This document shows positions 28,394 through 35,860 of a DNA stretch of 64,000 nucleotides, piece after piece (the first letter of the stretch is position 1; the number at the start of each line of letters is the position of its first letter). A program made the position numbers and the translations under genes. This stretch comes from Raoultibacter phocaeensis. GTDB taxonomy: Bacteria; Actinomycetota; Coriobacteriia; Coriobacteriales; Eggerthellaceae. The notes below the pieces were generated by a model, which saw nothing but the letters and a program-made list of their open reading frames with translations, was not told the DNA's origin and did not search any database. The stretch lies in contig NZ_CABDUX010000001.1 of assembly GCF_901411515.1 (NCBI RefSeq), positions 248,001-312,000 of the forward strand, written 5' to 3'.

Positions 28394-29326
28394 GTGGAAC
28401 GTCGGCTGCATATACCGAAGCTTCTCGCAGCGCTTGCTGCGAGCCTTCTGCTTGCAGGCTGTGGCGGCCCGAGCGATCCCGCGAACCCGGGCGGCCAATC
28501 CGACACGAGCGGACCTGCATACACCCTGCCCGCCGTAGCCGAAGCTTCGTTTCGCGAAGAAGGCGCGGTGTCCGAGAACGGCGGCATGATCGACGTTTCC
28601 TCGGCAGAGCAGGGCTACGTTGCCGCCTCGGCCGAAAACGGAAGCAGGCTCAAATTCCAGGTCACCAAAGAGGATACGACGTACAACTACGATCTTCCCA
28701 ACGACGGTACGCCCCTTATCTGCCCCCTGAACATGGGCAACGGCCCTTACACGTTCAGCATCATGCAAAATACGAGCGGCAGCAACTACATCGAAATCGC
28801 GTCCGCTGCCGCAGACGTGACGCTCGGAACCGAATTCGAGCCGTTCGTCAGACCCAACGTCTTTTGCGAGTACGACGCTACGAGCCCGTGCGTGGCGAAA
28901 GCCCGGGAACTCGCAGCCGATGCCGCGAACCAGGGCGATGTGCTCAAGGCCGTATACGGGTGGATCACCGAGAACATCCGCTACGACACGGCCAAAGCAC
29001 AAGCCCTCGCCGATGCGACCGGCTACGTTCCCGACCCCGACGAAACGCTTGCCGAGGGCACGGGCGTCTGCTTCGATTACGCCTCGCTCGGGGCAGCCAT
29101 GCTGCGGAGTTTGGGCATTCCCTGCAAAATAATCACAGGATATGTATCCCCTGATGGTATTTACCACGCGTGGAATTTGGTATATCTTGACGGGAGTTGG
29201 ATGAGCGTCGAAGTCAACGTTGAGTCGCAAACTTGGACTATAATCGATTTGACGTTCGCCGCAGCAGGAGCATCTCAGGAATACGTAGGAGACGGAACAG
29301 CCTACACCGAACGGTACACGTACTAA
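28394..29326 (+). CDS. Transglutaminase-like cysteine-protease-fold lipoprotein
   Basis: A 310-residue exported protein. From the GTG at 28394 it has a textbook lipoprotein signal, MERRLHIPKLLAALAASLLL followed by AGC (Cys23). The C-terminal half is a transglutaminase-like core: GVCFDYASLGAAMLRSLGIP has the catalytic Cys (about residue 226), IYHAWNLVYLDGSW the His (about 258) and TIIDLTF the Asp (about 285). Such proteins cleave or crosslink peptides; this substrate is unknown. The start is chosen for the signal peptide, the AAGGGA site 10 bases upstream and the TATAAT further up. It lies between the adhesin and the pilus-like cluster and could process either. Confidence 0.8.
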   Translation: MERRLHIPKLLAALAASLLLAGCGGPSDPANPGGQSDTSGPAYTLPAVAEASFREEGAVSENGGMIDVSSAEQGYVAASAENGSRLKFQVTKEDTTYNYDLPNDGTPLICPLNMGNGPYTFSIMQNTSGSNYIEIASAAADVTLGTEFEPFVRPNVFCEYDATSPCVAKARELAADAANQGDVLKAVYGWITENIRYDTAKAQALADATGYVPDPDETLAEGTGVCFDYASLGAAMLRSLGIPCKIITGYVSPDGIYHAWNLVYLDGSWMSVEVNVESQTWTIIDLTFAAAGASQEYVGDGTAYTERYTY

Positions 29327-29383
29327 GCAACAAGGCGTCTGCACCGAGCACCATCGCGCACGCCGGAAGTGAGGAGCAGCACC

Positions 29384-30436
29384 ATGGCAACATCCCCGCT
29401 CGAAAGCAGCGCATTGAGCATGTTTTGCGAAAGCGTGGCCATCATGCTCTCAGCCGGCATCCAAACCGACGAGGCAGTCCATATGCTCGGGGAGAATCTC
29501 GACGACACGAAGTTCAAACGTGTTTGCACCGAGGTCTATGCCGGGCTCATCGAGGGGAAGCCGCTCGCATCCTCCATGGAGGCCACGGGGGCTTTTCCCG
29601 CTTACGCCGTCAACATGGTATCCGCCGGAGAGCACTCGGGCCGCCTTGAAAACGTTCTGCGAAGCCTCGCGACCTACTACGACGAAGAGGCGCACCTTTT
29701 CGATAAAATCCGCTCGAACGTGGGGTATCCCGCCGCGCTTCTCTGCATCATGAGCGTCGTGCTCGCATTCACCGTTGCCGTCATCATGCCCGTTTTCGTC
29801 AACGTGTTCGAAAGCCTCTCGGGAAACCTCACCGCCGGATCGTTCGCCGCCGTCAACGCGTCGATCGTCATCGGGTGGGCTGCCCTTATCATTACGCTGA
29901 TCTGCGCCGTCGTCGCGCTCATCGGCTTCTTCCTGTGCCGCTCGGCCTCGGGAAGGATGAAGGTGCTCAGGGCTTTCGAGCGCATCCCGTTCACGAAACA
30001 GGCCATGTACCAACTCGCGCTGAGCCGCTTCACCTCGGCGCTTTCCACCTACATCGCCTCAGGCGTCGATACCGATACGGCACTCAAGGACACGCTTACC
30101 ATGGTCGAGCATGCCGAACTTAAGAATAAGCTTTTGGCAGCGCACCGATCGATGATCGATTCGTCGGCCGCCAAAAGCCTCGCGCAAGCCATCCGCGACT
30201 GCGATGTGTTCGAACCCGTCTATGCGCGCATGCTCATGATCGGCACCCGCTCGGGAGGGCTCGACCAGGTACTCGACCGTCTTTCGATCACGTTTTTCGA
30301 TGATGCCATCGTGCAGATCGACGGCGTGGTCGACTCTATCGAGCCTGCGCTTGCGGCGTTTCTCACCGTGGCCGTCGGCGCAACGCTCATCTCGGTGATG
30401 CTGCCGCTCATCGGCATCATGGGATCGATCGGATAA
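29384..30436 (+). CDS. Type II secretion/type IV pilus inner-membrane protein (GspF/PilC family)
   Basis: Polytopic platform protein of type IV filament machines, 350 residues, somewhat shorter than typical PilC (about 400). Two T2SSF domains are visible: FCESVAIMLSAGIQTDEAVH and LALSRFTSALSTYIASGVDT are the two repeats of the family motif, each followed by membrane helices (VGYPAALLCIMSVVLAFTVA and the C-terminal VAVGATLISVMLPLIGIMG). GTG at 29369 is possible, but GAGGAG places the ATG at 29384. It opens a tightly packed cluster that ends with a PilT-like ATPase. Confidence 0.88.
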   Translation: MATSPLESSALSMFCESVAIMLSAGIQTDEAVHMLGENLDDTKFKRVCTEVYAGLIEGKPLASSMEATGAFPAYAVNMVSAGEHSGRLENVLRSLATYYDEEAHLFDKIRSNVGYPAALLCIMSVVLAFTVAVIMPVFVNVFESLSGNLTAGSFAAVNASIVIGWAALIITLICAVVALIGFFLCRSASGRMKVLRAFERIPFTKQAMYQLALSRFTSALSTYIASGVDTDTALKDTLTMVEHAELKNKLLAAHRSMIDSSAAKSLAQAIRDCDVFEPVYARMLMIGTRSGGLDQVLDRLSITFFDDAIVQIDGVVDSIEPALAAFLTVAVGATLISVMLPLIGIMGSIG

Positions 30437-30448
30437 AGGACGCTGCCC

Positions 30449-30775
30449 ATGCTTCACGAGCGAACACAGCAAAGCATCGCACGGTCGCGCAGGCGCAGGA
30501 TCGTCGCGGCGATCGTCGTCGTCGCGCTCGCAATCGCGTGCTGGTTCGCATACGGTGCCGTGAGTCAGAATCTGCGCGAGCAGGGGGCGGCATCGATCCG
30601 CACCGCAATTCTCGACGCATCGATGCAATGCTGCGCCATCGAAGGATCCTATCCTGCGTCGCTCAAGCACCTCGAAGACGAATACGGTTTGGCGATCAAC
30701 CATGACGATTACATCATCACCTACGAAGTGTACGCGGCGAACATCGCCCCGAGCGTCACGGTGGCACCGCGATGA
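30449..30775 (+). CDS. Small pseudopilin-like membrane protein
   Basis: A 108-residue protein with a basic N-terminus (SIARSRRRR), one hydrophobic helix (about residues 18-37) and a short extracytoplasmic domain with CC (residues 60-61 area, DASMQCCAIEGSYPASLKHL). The helix followed by SIRTAILDASM and SYPASL-EDEYG resembles minor pseudopilins, but no clear prepilin peptidase site is seen. It is 12 bases after the GspF-like gene and overlaps the next gene by ATGA. Confidence 0.65.
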   Translation: MLHERTQQSIARSRRRRIVAAIVVVALAIACWFAYGAVSQNLREQGAASIRTAILDASMQCCAIEGSYPASLKHLEDEYGLAINHDDYIITYEVYAANIAPSVTVAPR

Positions 30776-31299
30776 CCGAGGGAGATGAAACCGTGATGGA
30801 CGCGTTCGGCTCAGTGGCCCTCGCTTCGAGGAAAAGCAAGGACAAGCGTCTGATCGGGCGCGTATTCACCGCGCTCTTGCTCGCGCTGTTCGTGGTAACG
30901 CTGCTCATGGCCATTATGGTGGGTACGGGCGTCTACCGATCGCTCTACGAAATCAGATCCGATGCGAACGAAACGCGTCTGGGGCTCAACCTGATAGCCA
31001 ACAGCGTCCGCGCCAACGACGCAGTGGACGCCGTAGCGGTTGGAGCGGCACCCGAAGGCCGCTCGCTCGTGCTGATGGAACGGCTTGAAAGCGGCACGTA
31101 CGAAACGAGGATATACCTGCACGAGGGCATGATCGTCGAGGAGTACGCGCTTGCCGATGCGGCGTACACGCCGGACAAGGCAACGAAGATCGTCGCCTCG
31201 GATACGTTCGATTTCGCCTACGAGAACAGCCTGCTCACCGTCATGACCGATCAGGGCAGCATCGACATAGCGCTTCGCAGCGTCAAGGGAGGTGCCTAA
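30772..31299 (+). CDS. DUF4860-like pilus-cluster membrane protein
   Basis: A 175-residue protein with one membrane helix (about residues 26-51) and an exported domain (GVYRSLYEIRSDANETRLGL, IYLHEGMIVEEYALADA). The pattern fits DUF4860, a family found in actinobacterial and clostridial filament clusters; function unknown. Its ATG overlaps the previous stop (30772-30775), showing translational coupling. Confidence 0.7.
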   Translation: MTEGDETVMDAFGSVALASRKSKDKRLIGRVFTALLLALFVVTLLMAIMVGTGVYRSLYEIRSDANETRLGLNLIANSVRANDAVDAVAVGAAPEGRSLVLMERLESGTYETRIYLHEGMIVEEYALADAAYTPDKATKIVASDTFDFAYENSLLTVMTDQGSIDIALRSVKGGA

Positions 31300-31300
31300 C

Positions 31301-31699
31301 ATGAAATCCTCTTCCCAGCGCATGCAAACCGCCGAAGGCCGTCGTTCTTCATGGCACGGCACCGCCTTCATCGTCGAAGCCATGCTCCTGCTCGCCTTCC
31401 TCGTCGGGGCGATAGCCGTGTTCATGCACCTGTTCGCGGACGCATCCGCGAAAGGAGCCGAGAACGAGGATTTGTCGAACGCCATCGTGTTGGCCGCGAA
31501 CAGCGCCGAGCGTTTTGCGAGCGACCCCGAAGGAATGGCACCCGAAACGGAAACCGACGGATTCCGGGTCACGTGCCTCGTCACCCCCGAAGAAACCGAC
31601 GGCGGGACGCTGTACCATGCTGATATCGCCGTTTTGCGCGGCGAAGAGGAAGTCTACCGCCTCACAACGGCGCGCTACGTAAGCGGGGTGGCACGATGA
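31301..31699 (+). CDS. Pilus-cluster membrane protein, pseudopilin-like
   Basis: A 132-residue protein starting MKSSSQRMQTAEG with a GGAGGTG site 6 bases before the ATG. One hydrophobic helix, GTAFIVEAMLLLAFLVGAIA, contains a Glu in a position like the Glu5 of pilins, followed by VFMHLFADASAKG. The remaining domain is small and acidic. No family was recognised; context suggests a minor filament subunit. Confidence 0.65.
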   Translation: MKSSSQRMQTAEGRRSSWHGTAFIVEAMLLLAFLVGAIAVFMHLFADASAKGAENEDLSNAIVLAANSAERFASDPEGMAPETETDGFRVTCLVTPEETDGGTLYHADIAVLRGEEEVYRLTTARYVSGVAR

Positions 31700-32187
31700 G
31701 CAGGGGCGGCGGATCGGTGAGGATCGGGCCGGTGAGTCTGCTGACCCTTGTAATCGTGCTGTGCCTGGCCACCATGGCCGTGCTTTCGGTCTCGACCGCA
31801 CAAGCGACGTTCGCAGCGACCGAACGCCAAGCATCCTTCACCGACGATACCTACAAAAACGAGACGGCTGCGCAGCGTTTCGTTGCCGGAGTCGATGGCG
31901 TGCTCAACGAGGTGCGTTCCGGCCAACGGACCGGAACGTCGTCGATCGCCGCCATCGCAGGCGAGCTTCCAGCCCTCGCGGCAAGCGTTTCGGAAGACGG
32001 CGTTGCGGCACAAGCCTCCATCGAAGGCGCAGTCGTACACGCGACGTTTTCCACCGAGAGCGGGCGCAGCCTCGAGATAGAACTCACTGTGAAAAACGGA
32101 CGTACCTACGAAATCACACAATGGAAAGCAACGACGCAATGGAACGAGGAAGGCGGCGGCGAGACGCTCTGGTCGCCGTCCGCATAA
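31696..32187 (+). CDS. Pilus-cluster membrane protein of unknown family
   Basis: A 163-residue protein with one N-terminal helix (VSLLTLVIVLCLATMAVLSV) and an exported domain with TFAATERQASFTDDTYKNET and ITQWKATTQWNEEGGGETLW. Its start overlaps the previous gene (ATGA 31696-31699) and it is followed after 16 bases by the PilT-like ATPase. The family is unknown to me; a structural or minor filament role is inferred from position. Confidence 0.65.
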   Translation: MSRGGGSVRIGPVSLLTLVIVLCLATMAVLSVSTAQATFAATERQASFTDDTYKNETAAQRFVAGVDGVLNEVRSGQRTGTSSIAAIAGELPALAASVSEDGVAAQASIEGAVVHATFSTESGRSLEIELTVKNGRTYEITQWKATTQWNEEGGGETLWSPSA

Positions 32188-32203
32188 CAGGTTAGGAGAA
32201 CCG

Positions 32204-33277
32204 ATGGAACTGAAAACGCTCTTGCAGGAGATGGTGGATGCCAAGGCTTCCGACGTGTTTGTCATTGCGGGCCTTCCGTTGACCTACGAGACGAGCGGCC
32301 GCCAGGTGCGTCTCGACATCGAACCCTTTACTCCTGCTGAAACCGAGGCGTTCGTACGCGGCATCTACGAGGAATCGGGTCGCGGCATGAACCACTTCGT
32401 CGAGAACAACAACCACGACGATGATTTCTCGTTTGCCATTCCGGGAATCGGGCGTTTCCGCGCGAACGTGTTTCGCCAGCGCGGCTCCTTCGGTGCCGTC
32501 ATCCGCGTGATCCCCTTCGGTCTGCCCGATCCGGCAGAGTACCGCATTCCCGAAGAGGTGCTGCGCCTTGCCCGGTTCCAGAAAGGCCTTGTGCTCGTCA
32601 CCGGACCGGCGGGTGCAGGAAAATCCACCACGCTCGCCTGCATCATCGATCGGCTCAACCGCGAGCGTTCGGGTCACATCATCACGATGGAAGACCCCAT
32701 CGAGTACATTCACAAGCATGGCAGCTGCATCGTCACCCAACGCGAAGTGCCCACCGATATCGCAACCTACAGCGAGGCCCTGCGCTCGGCCATGCGCGAA
32801 TCACCCGACATCATCCTGCTCGGCGAGATGCGCGACTACGAAACCATCGGCACGGCGGTGACTGCCGCGGAGATGGCGCAGCTTCTGTTCTCCACCCTGC
32901 ATACCACCGGCGCTGCGGGAACCGTCGACCGCATCGTGGATGCGTTCCCGCCAGCCCAGCAACGCCAGATCCGCATCCAGCTTTCCATGGTGCTGCAGGC
33001 CATTGTGAGCCAGCAGCTCGTACCCGCGCTCGACGGCACGGTGGTTCCCGCGTTCGAAATCATGATCACGAACACCGCCATCAGAAACCTCATCCGCGAA
33101 GAGAAGACCCACCAGATCGACAGCGTGATCGCCGCAGGTAGCGCCGAGGGTATGCGCACGATGGACCAAAGCCTGTTCGATCTCGTGAAAAACGGCATCG
33201 TGGACAAGGGGATGGCGCTGCAGTACAGCATTCATCAAGAAGCGCTTGAGACGCGTTTCGCCGCCGAGGGCCTGTAG
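32204..33277 (+). CDS. PilT-like type IV filament ATPase
   Basis: Hexameric secretion ATPase of the PilT/GspE superfamily, 357 residues. An N-terminal PAS-like domain leads into Walker A GPAGAGKST, the Asp box TMEDPIEYIH, Walker B SPDIILLGEMRD and the His box STLHTTGAAGTVDRIVDAFP, all of the PilT type. PilT normally drives filament retraction. No PilB/GspE assembly ATPase or prepilin peptidase is in the window, so this may be the sole motor of the cluster or work with proteins coded elsewhere. TAGGAGA precedes the ATG, and a terminator closes the operon. Confidence 0.9.
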   Translation: MELKTLLQEMVDAKASDVFVIAGLPLTYETSGRQVRLDIEPFTPAETEAFVRGIYEESGRGMNHFVENNNHDDDFSFAIPGIGRFRANVFRQRGSFGAVIRVIPFGLPDPAEYRIPEEVLRLARFQKGLVLVTGPAGAGKSTTLACIIDRLNRERSGHIITMEDPIEYIHKHGSCIVTQREVPTDIATYSEALRSAMRESPDIILLGEMRDYETIGTAVTAAEMAQLLFSTLHTTGAAGTVDRIVDAFPPAQQRQIRIQLSMVLQAIVSQQLVPALDGTVVPAFEIMITNTAIRNLIREEKTHQIDSVIAAGSAEGMRTMDQSLFDLVKNGIVDKGMALQYSIHQEALETRFAAEGL

Positions 33278-33327
33278 GGCAGAGGGCTAAACGGCGGGCA
33301 GCCGCCCTATGCTCCGAAACACGAACA

Positions 33328-33358
33328 GGGTGCCGCATACCAAGCGGCACCCTTTTTT
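33328..33358 (+). terminator. Intrinsic terminator of the pilus-like operon
   Basis: A 9-bp stem GGGTGCCGC (33328-33336) with GCGGCACCC (33344-33352) and six T residues. Confidence 0.9.
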
Positions 33359-33386
33359 GCGGCAGTTGCTTCGGTGTTCCTCTTTC

Positions 33387-34469
33387 TCAGTACTTGTTTC
33401 GCACGACCTCGGCTGAGCCATGGAGCCCCTCGACTTCGAACGTGCTGCCGTCGTCGAGCACGACCGTACCTGAAAGCGTGCCGAACACCTGATGCTGATC
33501 GGTGATCACGAGCGCGAGGTTGATGTAATCCTTGCGGTCGAGCGCAGGGGTGAACACGAGATCGAGCCTGCCCTCGTCGTCAGTCATATGCCAGGGGGCC
33601 ATGAGGTCGAAGCGCTTTTCTACGTTCTTCTCAGACGCATCGGCGCGCTCGGGCACCCCGAAATCGACGCGGCCGAGCTTGTGGGCCGTGCCGTCTATGA
33701 ACACCATGTTCTCGGATGCCGCCGATGTATCGCCGAACCCGTAGCCGAGGTTCAAGCCGAACCGATGCGATCCGGGCGTGCGGTTGCCGTGTCCGTCCTG
33801 CCAGCCCTGCGCAACGGCCCAGAACCACGTGTTGTCGCGCGTCCATACGCCGCGACCCCAATCGAGCAGGCCGAACGAATCTTCGGGCCTGAACCCGTGT
33901 ACAGTAAGCCCTTTCTTGAAGCTCCCCTGCGCACGCATGCCGACGATCTTCTGGTTGTAGTAAAAAGCCTTCGAATCCTCTGCCCACGGGGTCGCTATGA
34001 CCATCGAATCGCGCGGCTCCTCATCGAGCACGGCATCGAAGGAAAGCGGCTCTTCCCCATCGAACTTATCGAAGCGCGCCCTAAGCGTGCGCGTGCCGTC
34101 TGCCACCTCGAAGCGCAGGTGCACGCGGTTGTTTTTGAATTCGGTCACGCCCGCGTCCGTTTGTTCGGGCAACTTGAAGCGGCCCATTGGCACCGGCGTG
34201 ATGACGCTCGTGGTTTTGTACCAGTCTTCCACGAGATCGATCACCGATGCCGATATGAGCCCCATATACCCCAGATCGCCTACCGTGAGTGCAACGGCGT
34301 ATTCGTCATCGTTCACCAGGTAGTAATCCCATTCCTTGATGCGGTGCTTCGGGGCCTTGATGCGAAACCTGTTGTATTTGAGCAAAAGCGATGTGGCGTA
34401 CCCCGGTTCGGCCAACGTGCCGTCGGCGTTGTGCAGCGGGCCCTCTGAAACGATACGGTGCTCCTGCAT
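33387..34469 (-). CDS. DUF2804 domain protein
   Basis: A 360-residue protein of the DUF2804 family; no function is established. It has no signal peptide or membrane helix. Family-like segments are KHRIKEWDYYLVNDDEYAVA near the start, SFGLLDWGRGVWTRDNTWFW in the middle, and LDLVFTPALDRKD with VFGTLSGTVVLDDG near the C-terminus. The beta-rich, Trp-rich sequence suggests a lipid- or hydroxysteroid-binding fold such as AttH-like barrels, but that is inference. An AAGGAGG site precedes the ATG. It is 23 bases from the MscS gene in the same direction. Confidence 0.85.
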   Translation of the reverse strand: MQEHRIVSEGPLHNADGTLAEPGYATSLLLKYNRFRIKAPKHRIKEWDYYLVNDDEYAVALTVGDLGYMGLISASVIDLVEDWYKTTSVITPVPMGRFKLPEQTDAGVTEFKNNRVHLRFEVADGTRTLRARFDKFDGEEPLSFDAVLDEEPRDSMVIATPWAEDSKAFYYNQKIVGMRAQGSFKKGLTVHGFRPEDSFGLLDWGRGVWTRDNTWFWAVAQGWQDGHGNRTPGSHRFGLNLGYGFGDTSAASENMVFIDGTAHKLGRVDFGVPERADASEKNVEKRFDLMAPWHMTDDEGRLDLVFTPALDRKDYINLALVITDQHQVFGTLSGTVVLDDGSTFEVEGLHGSAEVVRNKY

Positions 34470-34492
34470 GTGACTGCCTCCTTGTTTTTCGC

Positions 34493-35281
34493 TTACCTAT
34501 CCCCGTGCGCCTGCGAGGGGCGCGTAATCGGCGCAATGGCGCGGACGGCGGCATCGCTCGCCTCGCCCGCCTTCGATGCGGCCGAAACCCGAAACGTGAC
34601 CTTGCCGACAAATCCTGCATCGGTGATCTGGGTGAACACCGCTTTCGGTTTCTGGGTAACCTTGGTAACGGCTCCCGCAGCCTTGTCGCATGCCGCCTCG
34701 ATGGCAGCCGCTGCCGTATCGAGGTCGTCTCCTGCACCGACCACGACGAAGTTGATGGTGACAAGCGAGGTGGGAGGAAGCTTCGTGAGCGCGTTTTTCC
34801 CTATGATGGAATTGGGGATGATAACCGTTTGGTTCTGCGGATTCACGATGGTGGTGTGGCGCCAGGTAACGTCTTTCACCACACCGAGCTGACCGTTGAC
34901 CTCGATGTTGTCTCCCGGCTTGATGATCTTCATGAGCGTGACCTGCAAACCGCCGATGAGGTTGGATATCGTATCCTGAAAGCCGAGCGAGATGGCGATG
35001 CCTCCCACGCCCAAAGCGGCGATGGCGGCACTGACGTTCACGTTGAAGCACGTGGCGAGCATGACGCACACGCCGAGAATCCATACCGCGGCGCGGGCGA
35101 TGTTGATGAAGATGGAGCTCGAAGGCAGAAGCGAGTTGTCCTGCTGCAAGAGCTTGCGCAAAAACTTGGTCACCGACCACGAGACGACCGCCGTGATGCC
35201 GAGAATCACCACGACCGAGATGGCCGTGATGAACCATTCGCTGCGTACGAACGACTCGAGTTTGTCGATATCCTGCTCCAT
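34493..35281 (-). CDS. Small-conductance mechanosensitive channel (MscS family)
   Basis: Membrane tension-gated channel protecting against hypo-osmotic shock. 262 residues, close to the E. coli MscS length. Three N-terminal helices end in the pore helix AAIAALGVGGIAISLGFQDT followed by ISNLIGG, then the beta domain (GDNIEVNGQLGVVKDV, NQTVIIPNSIIGKNALTK) and an alpha/beta C-terminal domain. The ribosome site before the ATG at 35281 is poor. It is 21 bases downstream of nrdG. Confidence 0.92.
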   Translation of the reverse strand: MEQDIDKLESFVRSEWFITAISVVVILGITAVVSWSVTKFLRKLLQQDNSLLPSSSIFINIARAAVWILGVCVMLATCFNVNVSAAIAALGVGGIAISLGFQDTISNLIGGLQVTLMKIIKPGDNIEVNGQLGVVKDVTWRHTTIVNPQNQTVIIPNSIIGKNALTKLPPTSLVTINFVVVGAGDDLDTAAAAIEAACDKAAGAVTKVTQKPKAVFTQITDAGFVGKVTFRVSAASKAGEASDAAVRAIAPITRPSQAHGDR

Positions 35282-35302
35282 TCCCCTATGCTACCAAGAG
35301 CG

Positions 35303-35860
35303 CTACCAGGATGGGGGCACCTCGGGGAAACTGTCACTCGTTTGCCACAAAACGACGCTTCCCCGAGCGCGGCTCGCAACCAGATCGATGACCCGCTGGT
35401 TCGACGATCCTTTCCACGTAAGGTCGTAGGAGTTGAGCGCCTGGACGAACGGGCCGTCCACAAGCACGTCGCAGAGGGCAAGCAGCTTAGGCGCGAGCGG
35501 ATCGGGCCTGCCCGACATGAGGTCCTCGTAGACGTAGCCCGAGTAGATCCACAGGTTGCGGTTTTGCTTTTTCAGTTTCTGGGCAAGAGCCAGGCACGCG
35601 GCGCACTGCTCGAACGGCTCGCCGCCCGAAAGCGTCACACCGCCCACAAGGCCGTTCGCTTCGATTTCAGCCACGATATCGTCGATCGCGCGCACCGTAC
35701 CGCCGCACGCCGGCTGGCTTTTAGGATTGTGGCACCCAGGGCAGGCGTGGGTGCACCCCTGTACGAACACCGCGAAGCGCAACCCCGGCCCATCGACGAT
35801 GGAGTCGGCCGCGGTGCCGTACAGGCGGATGGTTGACGGGCTACATGTCGTGTTTGACAC
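35303..35860 (-). CDS. nrdG: Anaerobic ribonucleotide reductase activating protein
   Basis: Radical SAM enzyme that installs the glycyl radical in NrdD. The 4Fe-4S motif is CTHACPGCHNP (CX3CX2C), with GGVTLSGGEPFEQ as the SAM-binding GGE motif. From the GTG at 35860 it has 185 residues; GAGGAA lies about 9 bases upstream, and the start overlaps the nrdD stop by 20 bases. Longer starts lie deep inside nrdD and give an unlikely N-terminus. The length is normal for NrdG. Confidence 0.92.
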   Translation of the reverse strand: MSNTTCSPSTIRLYGTAADSIVDGPGLRFAVFVQGCTHACPGCHNPKSQPACGGTVRAIDDIVAEIEANGLVGGVTLSGGEPFEQCAACLALAQKLKKQNRNLWIYSGYVYEDLMSGRPDPLAPKLLALCDVLVDGPFVQALNSYDLTWKGSSNQRVIDLVASRARGSVVLWQTSDSFPEVPPSW

